Shown piece after piece: positions 26,301 through 38,500 of a stretch of DNA of 64,000 nt (positions are counted from its first letter, which is position 1; the number at the start of each line of letters is the position of its first letter). The stretch covers positions 496,001 to 560,000 of the forward strand of contig SJRY01000250.1 in assembly GCA_011319805.1 (NCBI GenBank), in the 5' to 3' direction. A model generated the notes under the pieces. It was not told where the DNA came from and ran no database searches. It worked only from the letters and a program-made list of their open reading frames with translations. The DNA is from Macrocybe gigantea. Lineage: Eukaryota; Basidiomycota; Agaricomycetes; Agaricales; Callistosporiaceae. The translations under genes and the position numbers were made by a program.

Positions 26301-26655
26301 GCGAACAAGCTCGTCATAAACGTCCGTTGAAAGCTCGTGAAATTGTTGAATTGTGAGGCGGGTGAGTTTCTGTCTAGCAGTGGAACGAGAGTTGGGCGCA
26401 GCTGAATGATTGACATCGGGTAAGTCATCAGACAGATTTACAAACTCTCAAACGACACAGACCCTTCGCGAGATACACAGCCAGATACTTGGAAAGCTCG
26501 TCAAAATGGACCTTTGAAACGGTGCGATAGTCAATCTGAGGAACGGCGGGAGCATTCTTCTCTCTCAGGGGACGATAAGACTCGGTGCGGTAGTTTGAGA
26601 TGCCAGAAAAAGAGGTCGGCGTCGGGGATGGAGCCCTTGAGGGCTGCTTCTTCAT
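23341..26655 (-). CDS. SPA2: Polarisome scaffold Spa2 (SHD-repeat protein)
   Basis: Spa2 organises the polarisome at hyphal tips with formin and MAPK components. Exons (minus) 26655-26463, 26401-26282, 26230-25044, 24991-24806, 24753-24555, 24494-23722, 23667-23341; total 2985 nt, 994 residues, in frame. Two SHD repeats are present: ARQKLTRLTIQQFHELSTDV and ARQKLATLPTSRFEDLSSDV. Next is a disordered Ser/Arg-rich region with repeated SRRPSEDRR-like units. A coiled coil from KIRRDYEYKIATMQTQ to about 24555 and a C-terminal conserved helical domain (TLNENLTQIITIVSSIVAVC...) complete it. The ATG at 26655 is the only one in frame before the first SHD. The order matches Spa2/Sph1. Confidence 0.92.
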
Positions 26656-26792
26656 GATGACGAAGGAAGAGGCAACAAATAAGGAGAGATGGACCGTCGT
26701 CACCGTCGACAGTGGCAACACGCTGCAGACGCATTTCCGTTATGCACAAACACAAGAAAACACTAGTTCAGAACACGTGCAACAGTGCTTAT

Positions 26793-28182
26793 CTAATCTA
26801 CGCGCTTACTCTCGCGCTCCTGCTTCCGCAACGCGCGTTTCCGGATTCCAATGTGCAGCCCGTGGGTATAACGGATGAATAGACTCGGAATTCCTATAAG
26901 TGTTATCGCATAATCCAACAACGCGTGAGACCAGTATGGCGTGGACGTTCTCGGTCGTCCGCTGAACCCGGCGCCACAGGCCAAGCCAATTTTAGACAAT
27001 ACGGCACGAACAAATTGGATTGGTGTCGGAATCAGAAGGGATGACTTTCTGATCTTTGATAGCTTCGACACCTATCAGAATTGTACGCATCATTAAGGAG
27101 TGGGAAGCAGATAGAAGTAATGGCAGATTGTGCGTACAACAAAATATGTGTTCACATGTTCGACAACGATGTTGTATTGACGGACCTCTTCCGCGAGAGC
27201 ACCGGAAAAGGTGGAGAGGAAAGCTTTCGTTCCAGAGTATGTCGCTAGCATGGGCGAAGGCACCGAACCAGCAAAAGATCCTATGTTTAGAATTAAACCG
27301 CGTTTCCTGCGAATCCGGTTCCATTATCGGTCTATTTCGAGAGAAAAGGAAAGACCAAGTTTACCGTTGAATCATGCCCGGCAGGGTCGCGTAAGTCACA
27401 CGAAGTGTGGCATTGATGTTGATTGTGACGATGTCCCGCATTTCATCGGTTGGCGTATCCTGGAGATAGACGGGCATTGCATGCGATTTTCCGACATTGT
27501 TCACTGTCCGATAACCGCGTCTAGACCTAGTACGGCACTGTTCTGTCCAATATAGGAACATACCTAGAACGCCGACATCCAGACCTTGAAGAACCCGGGA
27601 AAGTTGGTCGTATGATGCGTCATCGGCCGAAGCAAAGTCGATCGTCTGAACTTTGGTCAAGACGCCAGGATATTTCTTGACTAAGAAAAAATGCATGAAA
27701 TTGCTGAGCTGACGACGTGACAATCCTATAGCGCACCGATATGTGAGGCGACGCTCTCAAGCAAGACCTTGTTTCTAGCGATAAGAAGGACATTGAATCC
27801 AGCCTGCGCAAGTTGGGAGGCAAATTCTTTGCCTATTCCATCAGATGCGCCGGTGACAACGGCCCATGCTCCCTTCTTTGCGCCGAACTTCTTAAGCTTG
27901 AAAGGGTCGTCTTCAGTCAAGCATGCAAACAAGAGAAGAAAAAAAGATCCACTTGCACTTTTCCCCTGAATAATAAATGTCTCAAGCAAGACCGTCGCAG
28001 TATGATGCACAAGCCGGATGGCGCTTAAGGCTCCGAAGAGAAATACGACTGTAGCGAGGAAAGGCCTTTCACGGACTAAACAGTTGTAATAAGCTACCTC
28101 TGCTATACTGGGGTCAACTCTAAGACGCACCTAGAGCCAGGAGTAAGTCGCTGAGTTGCCCGACGCTGAGTGGAAGATGCAT
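26793..28182 (-). CDS. IFA38: Very-long-chain 3-ketoacyl-CoA reductase
   Basis: Second step of VLCFA elongation in the ER: NADPH reduction of 3-ketoacyl-CoA. Exons (minus) 28182-28131, 28075-27957, 27896-27737, 27680-27564, 27503-27365, 27306-27141, 27071-26793; total 1032 nt, 343 residues, in frame. An N-terminal TM segment ([16 protein letters not shown]) precedes the short-chain dehydrogenase domain: [32 protein letters not shown] and the catalytic YSGTKAF. A C-terminal amphipathic/TM region and a basic tail follow. Intron 27897-27956 has a GC donor ([12 protein letters not shown]); reading through it would insert 20 non-conserved residues. It shares a 172-bp divergent promoter with the decarboxylase gene. 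Confidence 0.93.
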
Positions 28183-28303
28183 GACGGTCGGTGAAACTTT
28201 GGCGTGTTGTTTGGCTTCATTTGTCGATCTTAAGGTTGTATTGCCGAATTCGGTATGTCTTCCTCAAACCCGATCATCATCACTCCGGCTCATATGGCAT
28301 CAA

Positions 28304-28310
28304 ATATAAA
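28304..28310 (+). promoter_or_regulatory. TATA-like element of the decarboxylase gene
   Basis: ATATAAA about 45-50 bp before the ATG at 28355, in the short divergent region shared with IFA38. Confidence 0.5.
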
Positions 28311-28354
28311 CCCCCCTAAACCAGCTCATTCCCTCACCTTGCAACTTCACTACC

Positions 28355-30381
28355 ATGGATATTGAACAGTTCGTCAACCTGTGTTCTACTTCTATCTTTC
28401 CAACTCACTATCCTTAGGTTTCGCAAAGCTGGCTATCAAGCTATTGACAGAATATGTGATTACTACTATTCACTGCAAGATAAGCCTGTAATTTCCAAGG
28501 TGGAACCCGGTTACCTTAAAGAGCTCTTGCCCTGTGTGTTACCCGTTGTACCGAGATGTCTTTAGTTGTCCGACTATACGTCTTTAGCGTCTGCTCCTGA
28601 ACACGGAGAAGATTTTCAAGTCATAGCGGATGACTACCAGAAGTTTATCGTCCCAGGTTGGTCTTCCCTTTTTTCCACAAGTCCTTCGTCGCTCACGCCG
28701 TAACTATAGGTCTGACCCATTGGCAGCATCCTTCCTTCTTCGCGTTTTTCCCGACGGCATGCACCTATGAGGGAATTATCGCGGATTTGTATGCATCAAG
28801 CGTGGCTAATCCTGGCTTCAATGTACATCTAAGCATTCTCTATCAAGAGCTTGTTCTAATCCCGCCTTCGACAGTGGGCTTCAAGCCCTGCGTGTACTGA
28901 ATTAGAATCTTTAGTTATGGACTGGGCTGCTCGACTGCTCGGCCTTGATCAAGTCTTCATGAATTCATCTGGACTCGGCGGGGGTGTTATTCAGGTCTCC
29001 TAATTTTTCTTCTGCCTCCTATTTTCTCGTCTGACAATACCATAGACTACGGCATCCGATTCTGCGCTCGTTGCTGTCGTTGCGGCGCGTTCGCTGTATC
29101 AAAGGAACAATCCTGAGGTCAAAATGGAAGACCTCCTGATCTACACCACGACGCAGACACACTCGCTTGGGTTGAAGGCTGGGCTTGTTCTGGGCTTGTC
29201 CGTTCGCGCTTTAGAAGTCAAAGCCGAGGATCATTTCTCCCTGCGTGGCGAAACGTTAAGAAACTCCCTAGAGGAGGACCTGGCCCATGGAAAGAAGCCG
29301 TTTATTCTGAGTAAGTAGCAGTTTTGATCTGCTTTCTTACTCCGGACTTAGGACCATCCTAGTTGCTACTATTGGCACAACGTCATCTGGTGCCATTGAT
29401 AACATTCCAGAGATCAAGAATGTCGGTAAGTATAGCGTGCTTCTACCACCTGGGTTTTCCTTACTCAATCGATTGCCGGCAGCCAAAGATTACCCGTCTC
29501 TTTTCATTCATGTGGATGCGGCTTGGGCAGGCGCTGCCTTCGCCTGCCCCGAAATTAGGGACAAATGTTATTTGAAAGAAATCAACGAGATAGCACACTC
29601 TTTCTGCACGAATTTCCACAAGGTTTGTTCTTCTTTTCCTTTCACACACCATCATGTAACACTTTACTGTCGTCTAGTGGGGTCTCGTGAACTTTGATTG
29701 CTCAGCACTCTGGGTAAGGGATCGCAAAGATCTGACAGAGGCCTTGGACGTAACTCCGCCGTTCCTGAGGACCAAGCAAAGTGATGCTGGTAATATTCTC
29801 GGACTTATGACTCTCCGGCTTGAATTGACGATTTTGCATGGCAGGTACTGTCATTGATTACCGGAACTGGCATTTCGCCTTGGGTCGCCGTTTCCGCTCT
29901 CTCAAGTTATGGTTCGTCCTCCGGAGCTATGGCGCCGAGGGATTTAGGAGCTACATCCGTAGAGTCCGTTTCTTCCCGTTGCATTCTTTTCACTCCTAGT
30001 TCGCTGACCAAAACGTATCTGAAGACCATCCAACTCAATCAATATTTTGCCAAGCTGGTGTCGACTTCAGATACCCTCACGCTCGTTACCCCACCCTCGC
30101 TCGCCCTTAGCGTCTTCCGCATCCTCCCCAAAGAGGACGATGTCGATCGGGTGCCATTCGATGTCGAATCATTGAATTACCTGAACAGGCTGCTCTATAG
30201 TCGGATCTCCGCCCGAGACGATATAGTATTGACCCAGACGGCCCTCAATGGCATATATTGCATTCGATTCGCCGTTGGAGCGGTCAGGACGAAGGAAGTG
30301 CACATTCAGAAAGCCTTCGACCTGATAACAGCCGAGGCGGAGCTCGCTATTGAGGCGTGGAAGCAGACATTGAAGGACTAG
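28355..30381 (+). CDS. Aromatic-L-amino-acid decarboxylase (PLP, group II)
   Basis: Decarboxylates tryptophan, tyrosine or related amino acids to amines; exact substrate not predictable. Eleven exons: 28355-28368, 28418-28533, 28588-28656, 28710-28822, 28875-28994, 29046-29310, 29363-29425, 29483-29622, 29678-29789, 29845-29963, 30025-30381; total 1488 nt, 495 residues, in frame. Family marks: [15 protein letters not shown] start, [53 protein letters not shown] and the PLP lysine in [14 protein letters not shown] typical C-terminal [17 protein letters not shown] is present. It overlaps nothing; the stop is 62 bp from the convergent PEX1 stop. Fungal homologues supply tryptamine or phenethylamine, sometimes for secondary metabolism, but no pathway genes are nearby. 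Confidence 0.95.
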
Positions 30382-30442
30382 TCCTGCACAACCTATCATT
30401 CGATAGTATCTATTGTCAATACATGAACCGGATGATCTAGTG

Positions 30443-33400
30443 TTACATGAGAGACACCCTTGTCCCTACCGCTCCCGCATCGGCTGGTACTGGGAGGTCT
30501 CCTCCACGATCCGAGATGAATTCTCGATAGCTGCAAAGTACTCAGTTCGCTGTCGTAACCCGTTTTACAGATAACTTACATCCTTCCCAGCCTCTGTCGC
30601 TCTTCCACCGAAACGGACGGCTTCGTAGTTTTCAAAACGGCATGGAAATGTTCTTCGGTGATCTCATGCTAAGATACTTGTGAGCAATTGAACAATCGCT
30701 ACAGTAAGGACATACAATTTTAGGCAGTACAGCTGGTTCCTGCGGTGCCTGTGAAGTCAACCTCGGGGCAGAATCGATTTGACGTAGCTTTACCGGAAAT
30801 TTTTTAATCATCTGCATCAGCTCGCTGGGCAGTGGAACAACATACCCTCGCTTGTAACGCAGACTCCTCTGCTCTGCTCCTCACAGTATTCTTTGCGGAT
30901 CCACCAATTGTCACGTATTCGTAAACCTGTTCTGCCTCGCGGGTAGCAGACGGGGTTGTGATACTGGAATGAACAACCTCTAGATGAGCATTGTAAACCA
31001 AGGCTTGCAGATCTGCGCCACTGAAGCCGCCTGTTGCCTCCGCAATGTCGTCCAAATTTACCGACGGAGAAAGAGGAACCTTCTTGCACACAGCTCGAAG
31101 GATCTTATCAGACGTGAACATATGCTATGTAAGACAATGGCGCTCGAGACTTACGTCTCTTCGTTCTTCGAAATCAGGCATTCCGCAAAACAACGACTTG
31201 TCCAACCGACCAGGACGCAATAGGGCAGAGTCTACGAGATCAGGGCGACTACAAAACAGGGTCTCAGCCGCGTGATAGAATTCAAGACGTCAGCAGCACC
31301 TTGTAGCAGCCAAGACATATACACCATCTAAACCCTCTGCTCCATCCATCTGGGTGAGCAATTGATTGACGACTCGGTCTGTGACACCAGTACTGTCATG
31401 ACCTCTTTGTTTTGGAGACTGGATGTCAGTGGACCGTGACCGGGTGTTGGAAGGAATAGGTTTACCTCTTCGGAGCAATTGAGTCGAACTCGTCAAAAAA
31501 CAAAACACAGGGTTTAGCAGCACTCGCACGTTCAAACAGATCCCTGACCTATTGTCATGCGATACGTGATCAGCAGACATTAATAAAAGACGAAAAGCAA
31601 ACATACGGATTGCTCGCTGGCGCCAATATACTTGTTCAATATCTCCGGGCCCTTGACGCTGATGAAGTTCAATCCGCACTCTTTCGCAACAGCTGAGGCT
31701 AGCATTGTTTTCCCACACCCCGGGTAACCGTAGAGAAGCAGACTCGATGCGAAAATATCAGACGGACGTCCAACAAAGAATATCAGATATCAACTCAGTA
31801 GCTTACCCGGACCGTAGCCTGAGAGGCGATTGAGCGAAAATAGCGCTATACTTGGTTGGCCACTCGAGAGTCTCTCGAAGAACTCTGCGTGTTTCGTGGA
31901 GGCCTCGAAAGAATTCAAGCTGTACATAAATAGACAGCATTTATCAAAAGCTCACCTCCAATGTCAGACCAGCTAACTCCAGATTTCTGAAGTTGGATAT
32001 CACGCAATGACAGAGGCACGAAATCCACCATTGCAGCAGTGAAATCATCTGATTTCAAGGTGGCCTTGCAAAGCGTGTGAATGTGACTGGAATTCAATGG
32101 AAGGACGAGCCTCACTCGGTCTGCAGAGCCCGCTGCACGCATAGCAATCTGATGGAATGCGCGTGCGACCAAATCATGCAGGTCAGTGGCAAGATATCCT
32201 TCAGTCTGAGTAGAAAGATAAGAGTAGTTCGGTGGAGCATCTGGGTCAACGTCAACGCTGAGTGCGGTGCGAAGTCGGTTCTTGACGATGGTAGAAAGAA
32301 TCTGTGTGCAAACACGATGAGCAACCGTCATCTATGTAGACATTTCACGCCTACATCCTTGCGTGCATCTTTGTTCGGAGGTTTTATCTCTATGATTTCT
32401 TGGAATATGTGCGAAGAGTTTACGAGAGGATGGAGAGCACTTGTCGACGTGGCAGTCGCAATCAATACGATACCCCAAGAGTTACGCGCCATGGTGCGGG
32501 CGGCAGGGGAATATATCGATAAAAACAACTCCGTCAGATGGCGAGTGCGAAAAGATTCTGTGTGCTGAATGGAATGAAACCATTCGATCATTACGGAGTC
32601 TACTGGGGCTGAAAACTGCACACCTCAGATTCCCTCCCCAGTAGTTTGTCTAGATTATCAAGAATAAGGACACTGGGTCGATGCCATGAGGCCTTGTTAT
32701 ACCAATACTGGAGAAGGCTCTTGATGGTAGGTACAGATTGCTCCGAATGGCGAGACACATCGACATAGAATGTGACTACAAAAAACGGAGTCAGAGGAGC
32801 AGCATGACAGATAAGACCTGCTTGAAGACACACATGCTAATGTTTTCATGCTGTCTTGGAGGTATTTCGTGACAGTGTCCACGATTGACGTCTTCCCCGC
32901 ACCGGACCTACCAGTGACGAGAAGGCCAGAAACTTGTAGTGCGATCAGCCGCGAGCAATACACGCGAGACTTGCGAACCCACCTCCGTGAACGACCCGCA
33001 TCTGGGAATGCACTACGTATGACCTTATGCAGAAATTGACTGCGCGTACTAGTATGTCATTCACGCCAGCTAGCGAACTGGTGGAAGCCGTTATGCTTCT
33101 ATTAAGCCAACATGTCGGCAAGGTTCCGTTCATATGATGAATAAAATGCCTACTTCTGGGAAGCGGGACATTGTACATGTCTGTCGGCACTGACGGATGT
33201 GTTTTCGGACGACGCTGCTACTCTGCATAGCGTAAGAGTGATAATATAACCAGGAGCAGGCCAAGGTGCTTACTTGACAATATCCCAGTCCTGAAGCCCT
33301 TCAATAGGGTCAACGAAAACGATCTGTCCGCCGGGCAATCCAGGCATGCTCCCGACGTAAACTTTTATGTCTTTATCGGACTCCCCGTCAGCAAGGCTGG

Positions 33401-34549
33401 TGTCCCGCTCTTTTCTTGCAATGCTTATGGGGGACGGAGATTTCGATTCCGCTGTTGAAGAAGTCGAGGGGTCCGAGGGAGACGGAATAAGCTTCACTGA
33501 TGCTCGCAAGTGAGATGCGTCATCGACCAATTTCAATGAAGAGAAGAGGGCCGAAAAAGTGGACGGGGAGACATATGCGAGCGGATCAGCACTTGGATTC
33601 GCGGACCCAGTGTCGTGTAGTATACGCAAAGGTATACTACGCAAAACCTGAGCATTGCGTTCCTCTGAAGATGGCTGCGGTTCCTCCTTTTCTCTCTTTT
33701 GGTCCGGCTTTACACCCTTGTCGGCCACGGAGGTGGTGACTGCTCGCGTTTTACGCGTCTTCGGTGCAATGCTGACCTCAGTGTTGGTCGTCAGCAGTAG
33801 CGCATTGCCAGCCGATTTTGGATCAATGTCAACTGTTTTGCCAAGACATAAGTACACCTTGGAAAAGATGATAGACTCCACCGCCATACCGACTCGGAGG
33901 CGAACTCGTGTCCTGCCTAGAATCCAAGTGTTGATTTCCTGCCCGGTCTTCGCGACACGAACCTGAGAAAGAAGCGTGGATTCGACATGCGATGCGTGAA
34001 TTTCCTGTGGAGAGCTGATCAGATTTGTCCAAAGGTTATGTCGTAGACCGCGCACAATAATCTCCCAATCATCTGGCGACACAGGTTCTGTGATCACCAT
34101 CCTTGCTGCTGGCAAGTCATACAACAAGCCGATCTCCACCTGAGATGCATATAAATAATGTGAACAGATCGATTTCAATCCAGCGTACCACGTCATCCTC
34201 TTTGATACCTATGCTCTGGGCATACTGAGGGTCCATCTCGATCGTTTCGAGAGCCTTCTCAGTGGAATCCAATGAACGGAATTGAGCTAGCGAAGAGGCC
34301 GATGCCATTCCAGTCCATCCCACGTAGGCTTCAATAGATCCATTTTTGTCCGTCGTTTGCGAGATGACTGTAAGGTGGACGGCGAGGTTTTGTGGACGCT
34401 ACGGTAAGCAAGGCGTCAAATTAGGCACACCGACGCTTAAACGTAGGACACACGATGCTGCGTTCCAACAGGGGACCGTAGATAGATATAGGTAGATTTA
34501 CTAGCGATGAATGAAGTGATACATAGTGCACACGAGCTTTTCGAGGCAT
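30443..34549 (-). CDS. PEX1: Peroxisomal AAA ATPase Pex1
   Basis: Pex1-Pex6 pulls ubiquitinated Pex5 out of the peroxisomal membrane. I trace 18 exons; the sum is 3186 nt, 1061 residues, in frame. The N-terminus reads [20 protein letters not shown] and [14 protein letters not shown], then the double-psi-barrel N-domain ([30 protein letters not shown]). AAA-1 has Walker A GRSGAGKT and a Walker-B-like [13 protein letters not shown]-2 has [33 protein letters not shown] and [20 protein letters not shown], the Pex1 signature. The C-terminus ends [14 protein letters not shown]. One intron (30788-30845, or a shorter 34-nt version) is ambiguous and changes eight residues. Exon 1 is 34549-34454; the last exon is 30530-30443. 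Confidence 0.95.
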
Positions 34550-34609
34550 TACAAAAGTACAACAGCTAAAACGTTACATGTAAGTTAATACTGGTCCATA
34601 ATCACGTGC

Positions 34610-35532
34610 TCAAGGGATCGCTCTGCGAGCTCTGATCGCCTTCGCCGCTTCGCTCTGTGCCTCGTCGCGGAGATAGCGCCCGTGTATTTGATTAAGATGT
34701 TGCCTCTCCTGAAAGCAAGTCCTTCAGTAATCCGACCGATGTGCGTCTATACTTACGCTCATAGTGGATACAACGCTGTCTCGCTTCTCGAGTAAAGCTG
34801 CATATTTACTCCATGTTTCTCCCACCTCAACGCGATTGTAGCCCTTGTGTTCCGCAAGCACATAGTCCCTGGCGATCCAAGGGGCGATGGCAGCGTCAAC
34901 GAGGCTGAAGTTCTCCCCGAAAAAATACGGTCCACGAATCTCCTTTGAGAACTTGTGCAAAACTTCGTAAAGCTCCTTACGCTCCGCCTCCTGCTTGTCT
35001 GTTGTCTGTGCCTGGAGCAGACGTTGGAATGCAGGAACGAAGGACTTGGACTGGAAGTCTATCCAAATTCGTGCAACTGCTCGTTCCACAGGATTCGACG
35101 GCAGAAGATGTGGTTCATACGTCGGGAATGCCTCCTCGAGGAATTCGCATATCACCAAGGACTCATAGAGGCACCTTCCTTTATATTCGACCGCAGGCAC
35201 CAATCCCTTTGGGTTGATGTCTGATATCGTCAGTGAGATGGCCACACGATATAATCACAGAGCTCAGACCTAAGAGGTGCTTTTCCTTCTTGTAGGGATT
35301 GACTTCCTTATACTGGTAAGGAATTTTCTTTTCCTCTAGCGTAATCCAACTTCGTTGTGTAAAGGGACAGAACTATCGGTCGATGAGGTTACTTCGTTCA
35401 ATGTGGACGAGTCACATCATTACATACCCATCCGGAATAGAAGACGAGACTCTGAGGCTCTTGGTGAGCCTCTACGACCTTCAAGGCGGCGCCAGTGGCG
35501 TGAGGGAAGATCTGTGCGTCTGGGATAGCCAT
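34610..35532 (-). CDS. Glutathione S-transferase (omega-like)
   Basis: Exons (minus) 35532-35428, 35372-35270, 35220-34757, 34708-34610; total 771 nt, 256 residues, in frame. The thioredoxin-fold half has FCPFTQRSWITLEEKKIPY, a Cys-Pro-Phe active site as in omega-class enzymes, then NPKGLVPAVEYKGRCLYESL with the cis-proline and glutathione-binding ES pair. The helical C-terminal half includes GPYFFGENFSLVDAAIAPW. Omega-class enzymes carry out thiol transfer and deglutathionylation; fungal omega enzymes often act in the cytosol or peroxisome. The C-terminal tripeptide is AIP, not a peroxisomal signal. It lies between PEX1 and TRAPPC11 on the same strand. Confidence 0.9.
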
Positions 35533-35594
35533 GAGTCGTAGATGAGGAGTTTAACCAAATGATGTCATTCCACTTGTATCATGTGACAAAACAT

Positions 35595-38500
35595 TTAATT
35601 AGGCAACACAAGAATCGTGCCCGTTTCATCGACCTTGGAAGAGCCTGGCACCCTGAGATCAATGACATGCACTGGCTCGCCGTTCCCATTCAACTCCAAA
35701 TTCGCGGACGTGTCGCCAGAAGCAGCCATCCGACGGTTGCTGACTTTGATTCGCGGAACGCTAACATGCCCACATTCCATGGGTATCAGCTGCCATGTCA
35801 GCTTTTCATCTGCCCCAGGTAGCAGGATCGGTACATGACCGCTTCGCAAGCCGGATACGACGAAGGCGTCGGACGAGTCTGACTCCAGCTGAACGATGAT
35901 ATTTGCCGTTCGGAATGGATGGCGATTGCGGATGGTCAACTCCATTGTGACTGGCTGATGCAGCATGGCGACCGTAGGGACATCGAGGAGAGCGATAAGA
36001 CCCTCCACCGGGGGACGCAGTGCAGGTAAAGAAAGAACAGAGGTGGACGCTTGCTTTCCTTGGCCCTTCTCAGAGTACCTAGGTTATTAGAAAACCGTCA
36101 GATGCTGCATGCCAAGTCCTCGGAAGAATAAGAGTAACCTTTTCCAAGTGACAATATATCTGCCTGCAGAAGGTATTACCCGTTCGTCAAACCCATAAAG
36201 TTCTGTTGAAGCAAGCCCAACACGACAAATGCACGCGACCTCGTCTCCAGGAGAGCATTCTGTGGCAGAGTGTGAGTCCCGGCGGCATGGGGCCGTTCTA
36301 TACGAAGCAGTCGAGCTTCACCTAATGGATAATCATAATCGTCGTCGACGGAGCTTTCAAGCACAGTGGCACCGACACCTGTCTTTGTCTGAAAGAAATA
36401 TTTCAGTGACAAGAACTATTCTTAAAAAAAAAAAAAAGACGAGCACATTTCTCTCGAGCTTGATGCCTTGGACCTCAAGAATTGAGGGTCCAGCGAAATG
36501 CATCACTGTGCTGATAATAGCTTCGTAACCACTTCCATCGCCCCAAGAATCGTGCTCGTAAGTCCTGAGATCAGCTAAACCGGGCCTATCATCCGAGCTA
36601 CGATGATAAATGACATCTTGAGAAATCGCTATAGACGCAACCGTGGGTATTATTATTGTTCGCAGAATTTCCGCGGAATCTGGCACAGCGTCGACGTCCC
36701 GGGGGGCCTCTTCCGCACGAGATTGAATGGATATGTCCAGTACCCGATCTCCGGGGGATCCGCTGCTGAGAAGGTAGAGTGTCTTAACAGCAGTGACGCC
36801 AGGTGACAGGGATCCAAAAGAGACTCCTTTGATATATCCGCTGGAACTTTCGTCTCCGAGGGTGATGGCGTTTACTTAAGTTGTCATATAAGTACCTATA
36901 AAACAACACAGCCCTGCTCACTTACGGGAGTCCCCAGTATCGGTAGGCTGAAGCAAGACGTCCACCACCACATCGAGGTCTTCGTCGTCATCATTGACGA
37001 TGGTGATTGTGATGGGAAACTCTTCATCCAGGTAGGCAGGACCGTCGAAATCGGTCGTTGCTATCAGTCGATGCGGACGTGCTACAAACCTAAGAGTGAC
37101 ATTCAAGAGCGTTTTCTTTTACAGAAGGCGGAGGAAACAATTACCTGATGAGAGATGGATTCTCTCTCTGGAGAGGAATCTGCTTCGGAGGATTGAAGGA
37201 CCGCCACCAAGTGCTCGTGGATAGTGAATGGTGTCCGAAGGGTTAAAGGATACGTCTACTTTCCATGATCCTTCAGCTACGGCCAACACTAGTGTTGAAA
37301 CCTAAAACATCACTATATCTGCGCTGTTGAACAAACTTGGACAATACCAATACCTTAGCCATCAGCGGAGTCTGCGATGATACTGTGCCATAGAAAATTT
37401 TGGACGATCCAGGTTCCCACCGCAAGTCTGCGAGTAGCTCGTCGTGAACTTCTGACGAGGTAATGTGACCCAGATCGAGGCACCGAACGGGGAATGGGAT
37501 GAGGCGTAATGTCGAACGACAATAGGCACGTCGCGATGAGAGAAATGGATGGCAAGGGAGGTGAATGGCAGAGAAGACATTGTAGGTTGCGAAGGAGCCG
37601 TAAATGAGATTTGGAAAGCCACCATTTCTCCTACTTTCGCCTCAGTTGTCCAGAATACAACATCCGTTCTCACTGGCGTAAGTCCTATGAGATGAGAGTT
37701 TAAGGCAAGAACGGCATGGCAGCGTACGGATAGGCTGAGTGTCTCGGAGATCCACAATTAGCGCTTCATCTGAAGACGGAACAGCACTCTAGAGGGCTTT
37801 GTGTGAGAAGAGCATGGATCGATGAATTGTAGTAGAAAGACCTTGAGAACAGCCATAAGATCCTGTTCTATAGTTTCGGGCTCTTCCCAATCAGGGACGT
37901 CTAAAAATAATAGTCGGAACAAGCGCATCGAAGATATGCCACATTTACCATGTCCGAGCAATTCAACAAGAAGTCTGACGCTCGATTCAACGTCCCCGAG
38001 CTTCTGCGCACACGCAAACCAATGTGATAACAATGGTCTTAACATTGAACTCCATTTTTCTCTGCGGTAGGACTTCGCTATCCGTTCGAAGAAGCTGCGG
38101 CAAATGGTTGGCACAACAGAAAGTTTAGGACAGGTCGTACAAACCGGATTGCCATGTCATATTTCCCAGCGTTAGAGTATGTCTTTGCAATATGAAAGGC
38201 GATCCAAAGGGTCAAGCGTCCTTGGCTTTGCGTTGACTGGTTGTTAGAATAGTATGACTTGAAGAGTTCGTATGCTTTCGTATACAGCTACAGCGGCATG
38301 ACAATCAGAACAGCATCATCACAAACAATTACATGACTGCGTTACCTCCAGGATTATCGTGAAATGGTCGACTTTCTTCTCGTTCGCGAAACCCGGAGAT
38401 GATATGACAGGTTGATCAGAGGCCTGCAAGAGAAATAACAGTCAAGGAAACTACAACAGGCAATACGAATAGACCCTACCTCCGCTTCTAGCACGACCAA

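Noticed and set aside
28131..28182. 31-nt and 34-nt introns (IFA38 intron 1, Pex1 near 30812-30845)
   Set aside because: Longer alternatives of 55 and 58 nt keep frame and fit the 47-65 nt norm; very short introns would be exceptional.
28355..35532. A secondary-metabolite cluster around the aromatic amino acid decarboxylase
   Set aside because: Neighbours are housekeeping (Pex1, ketoacyl-CoA reductase, GST); no P450, methyltransferase, kinase or synthase is present.
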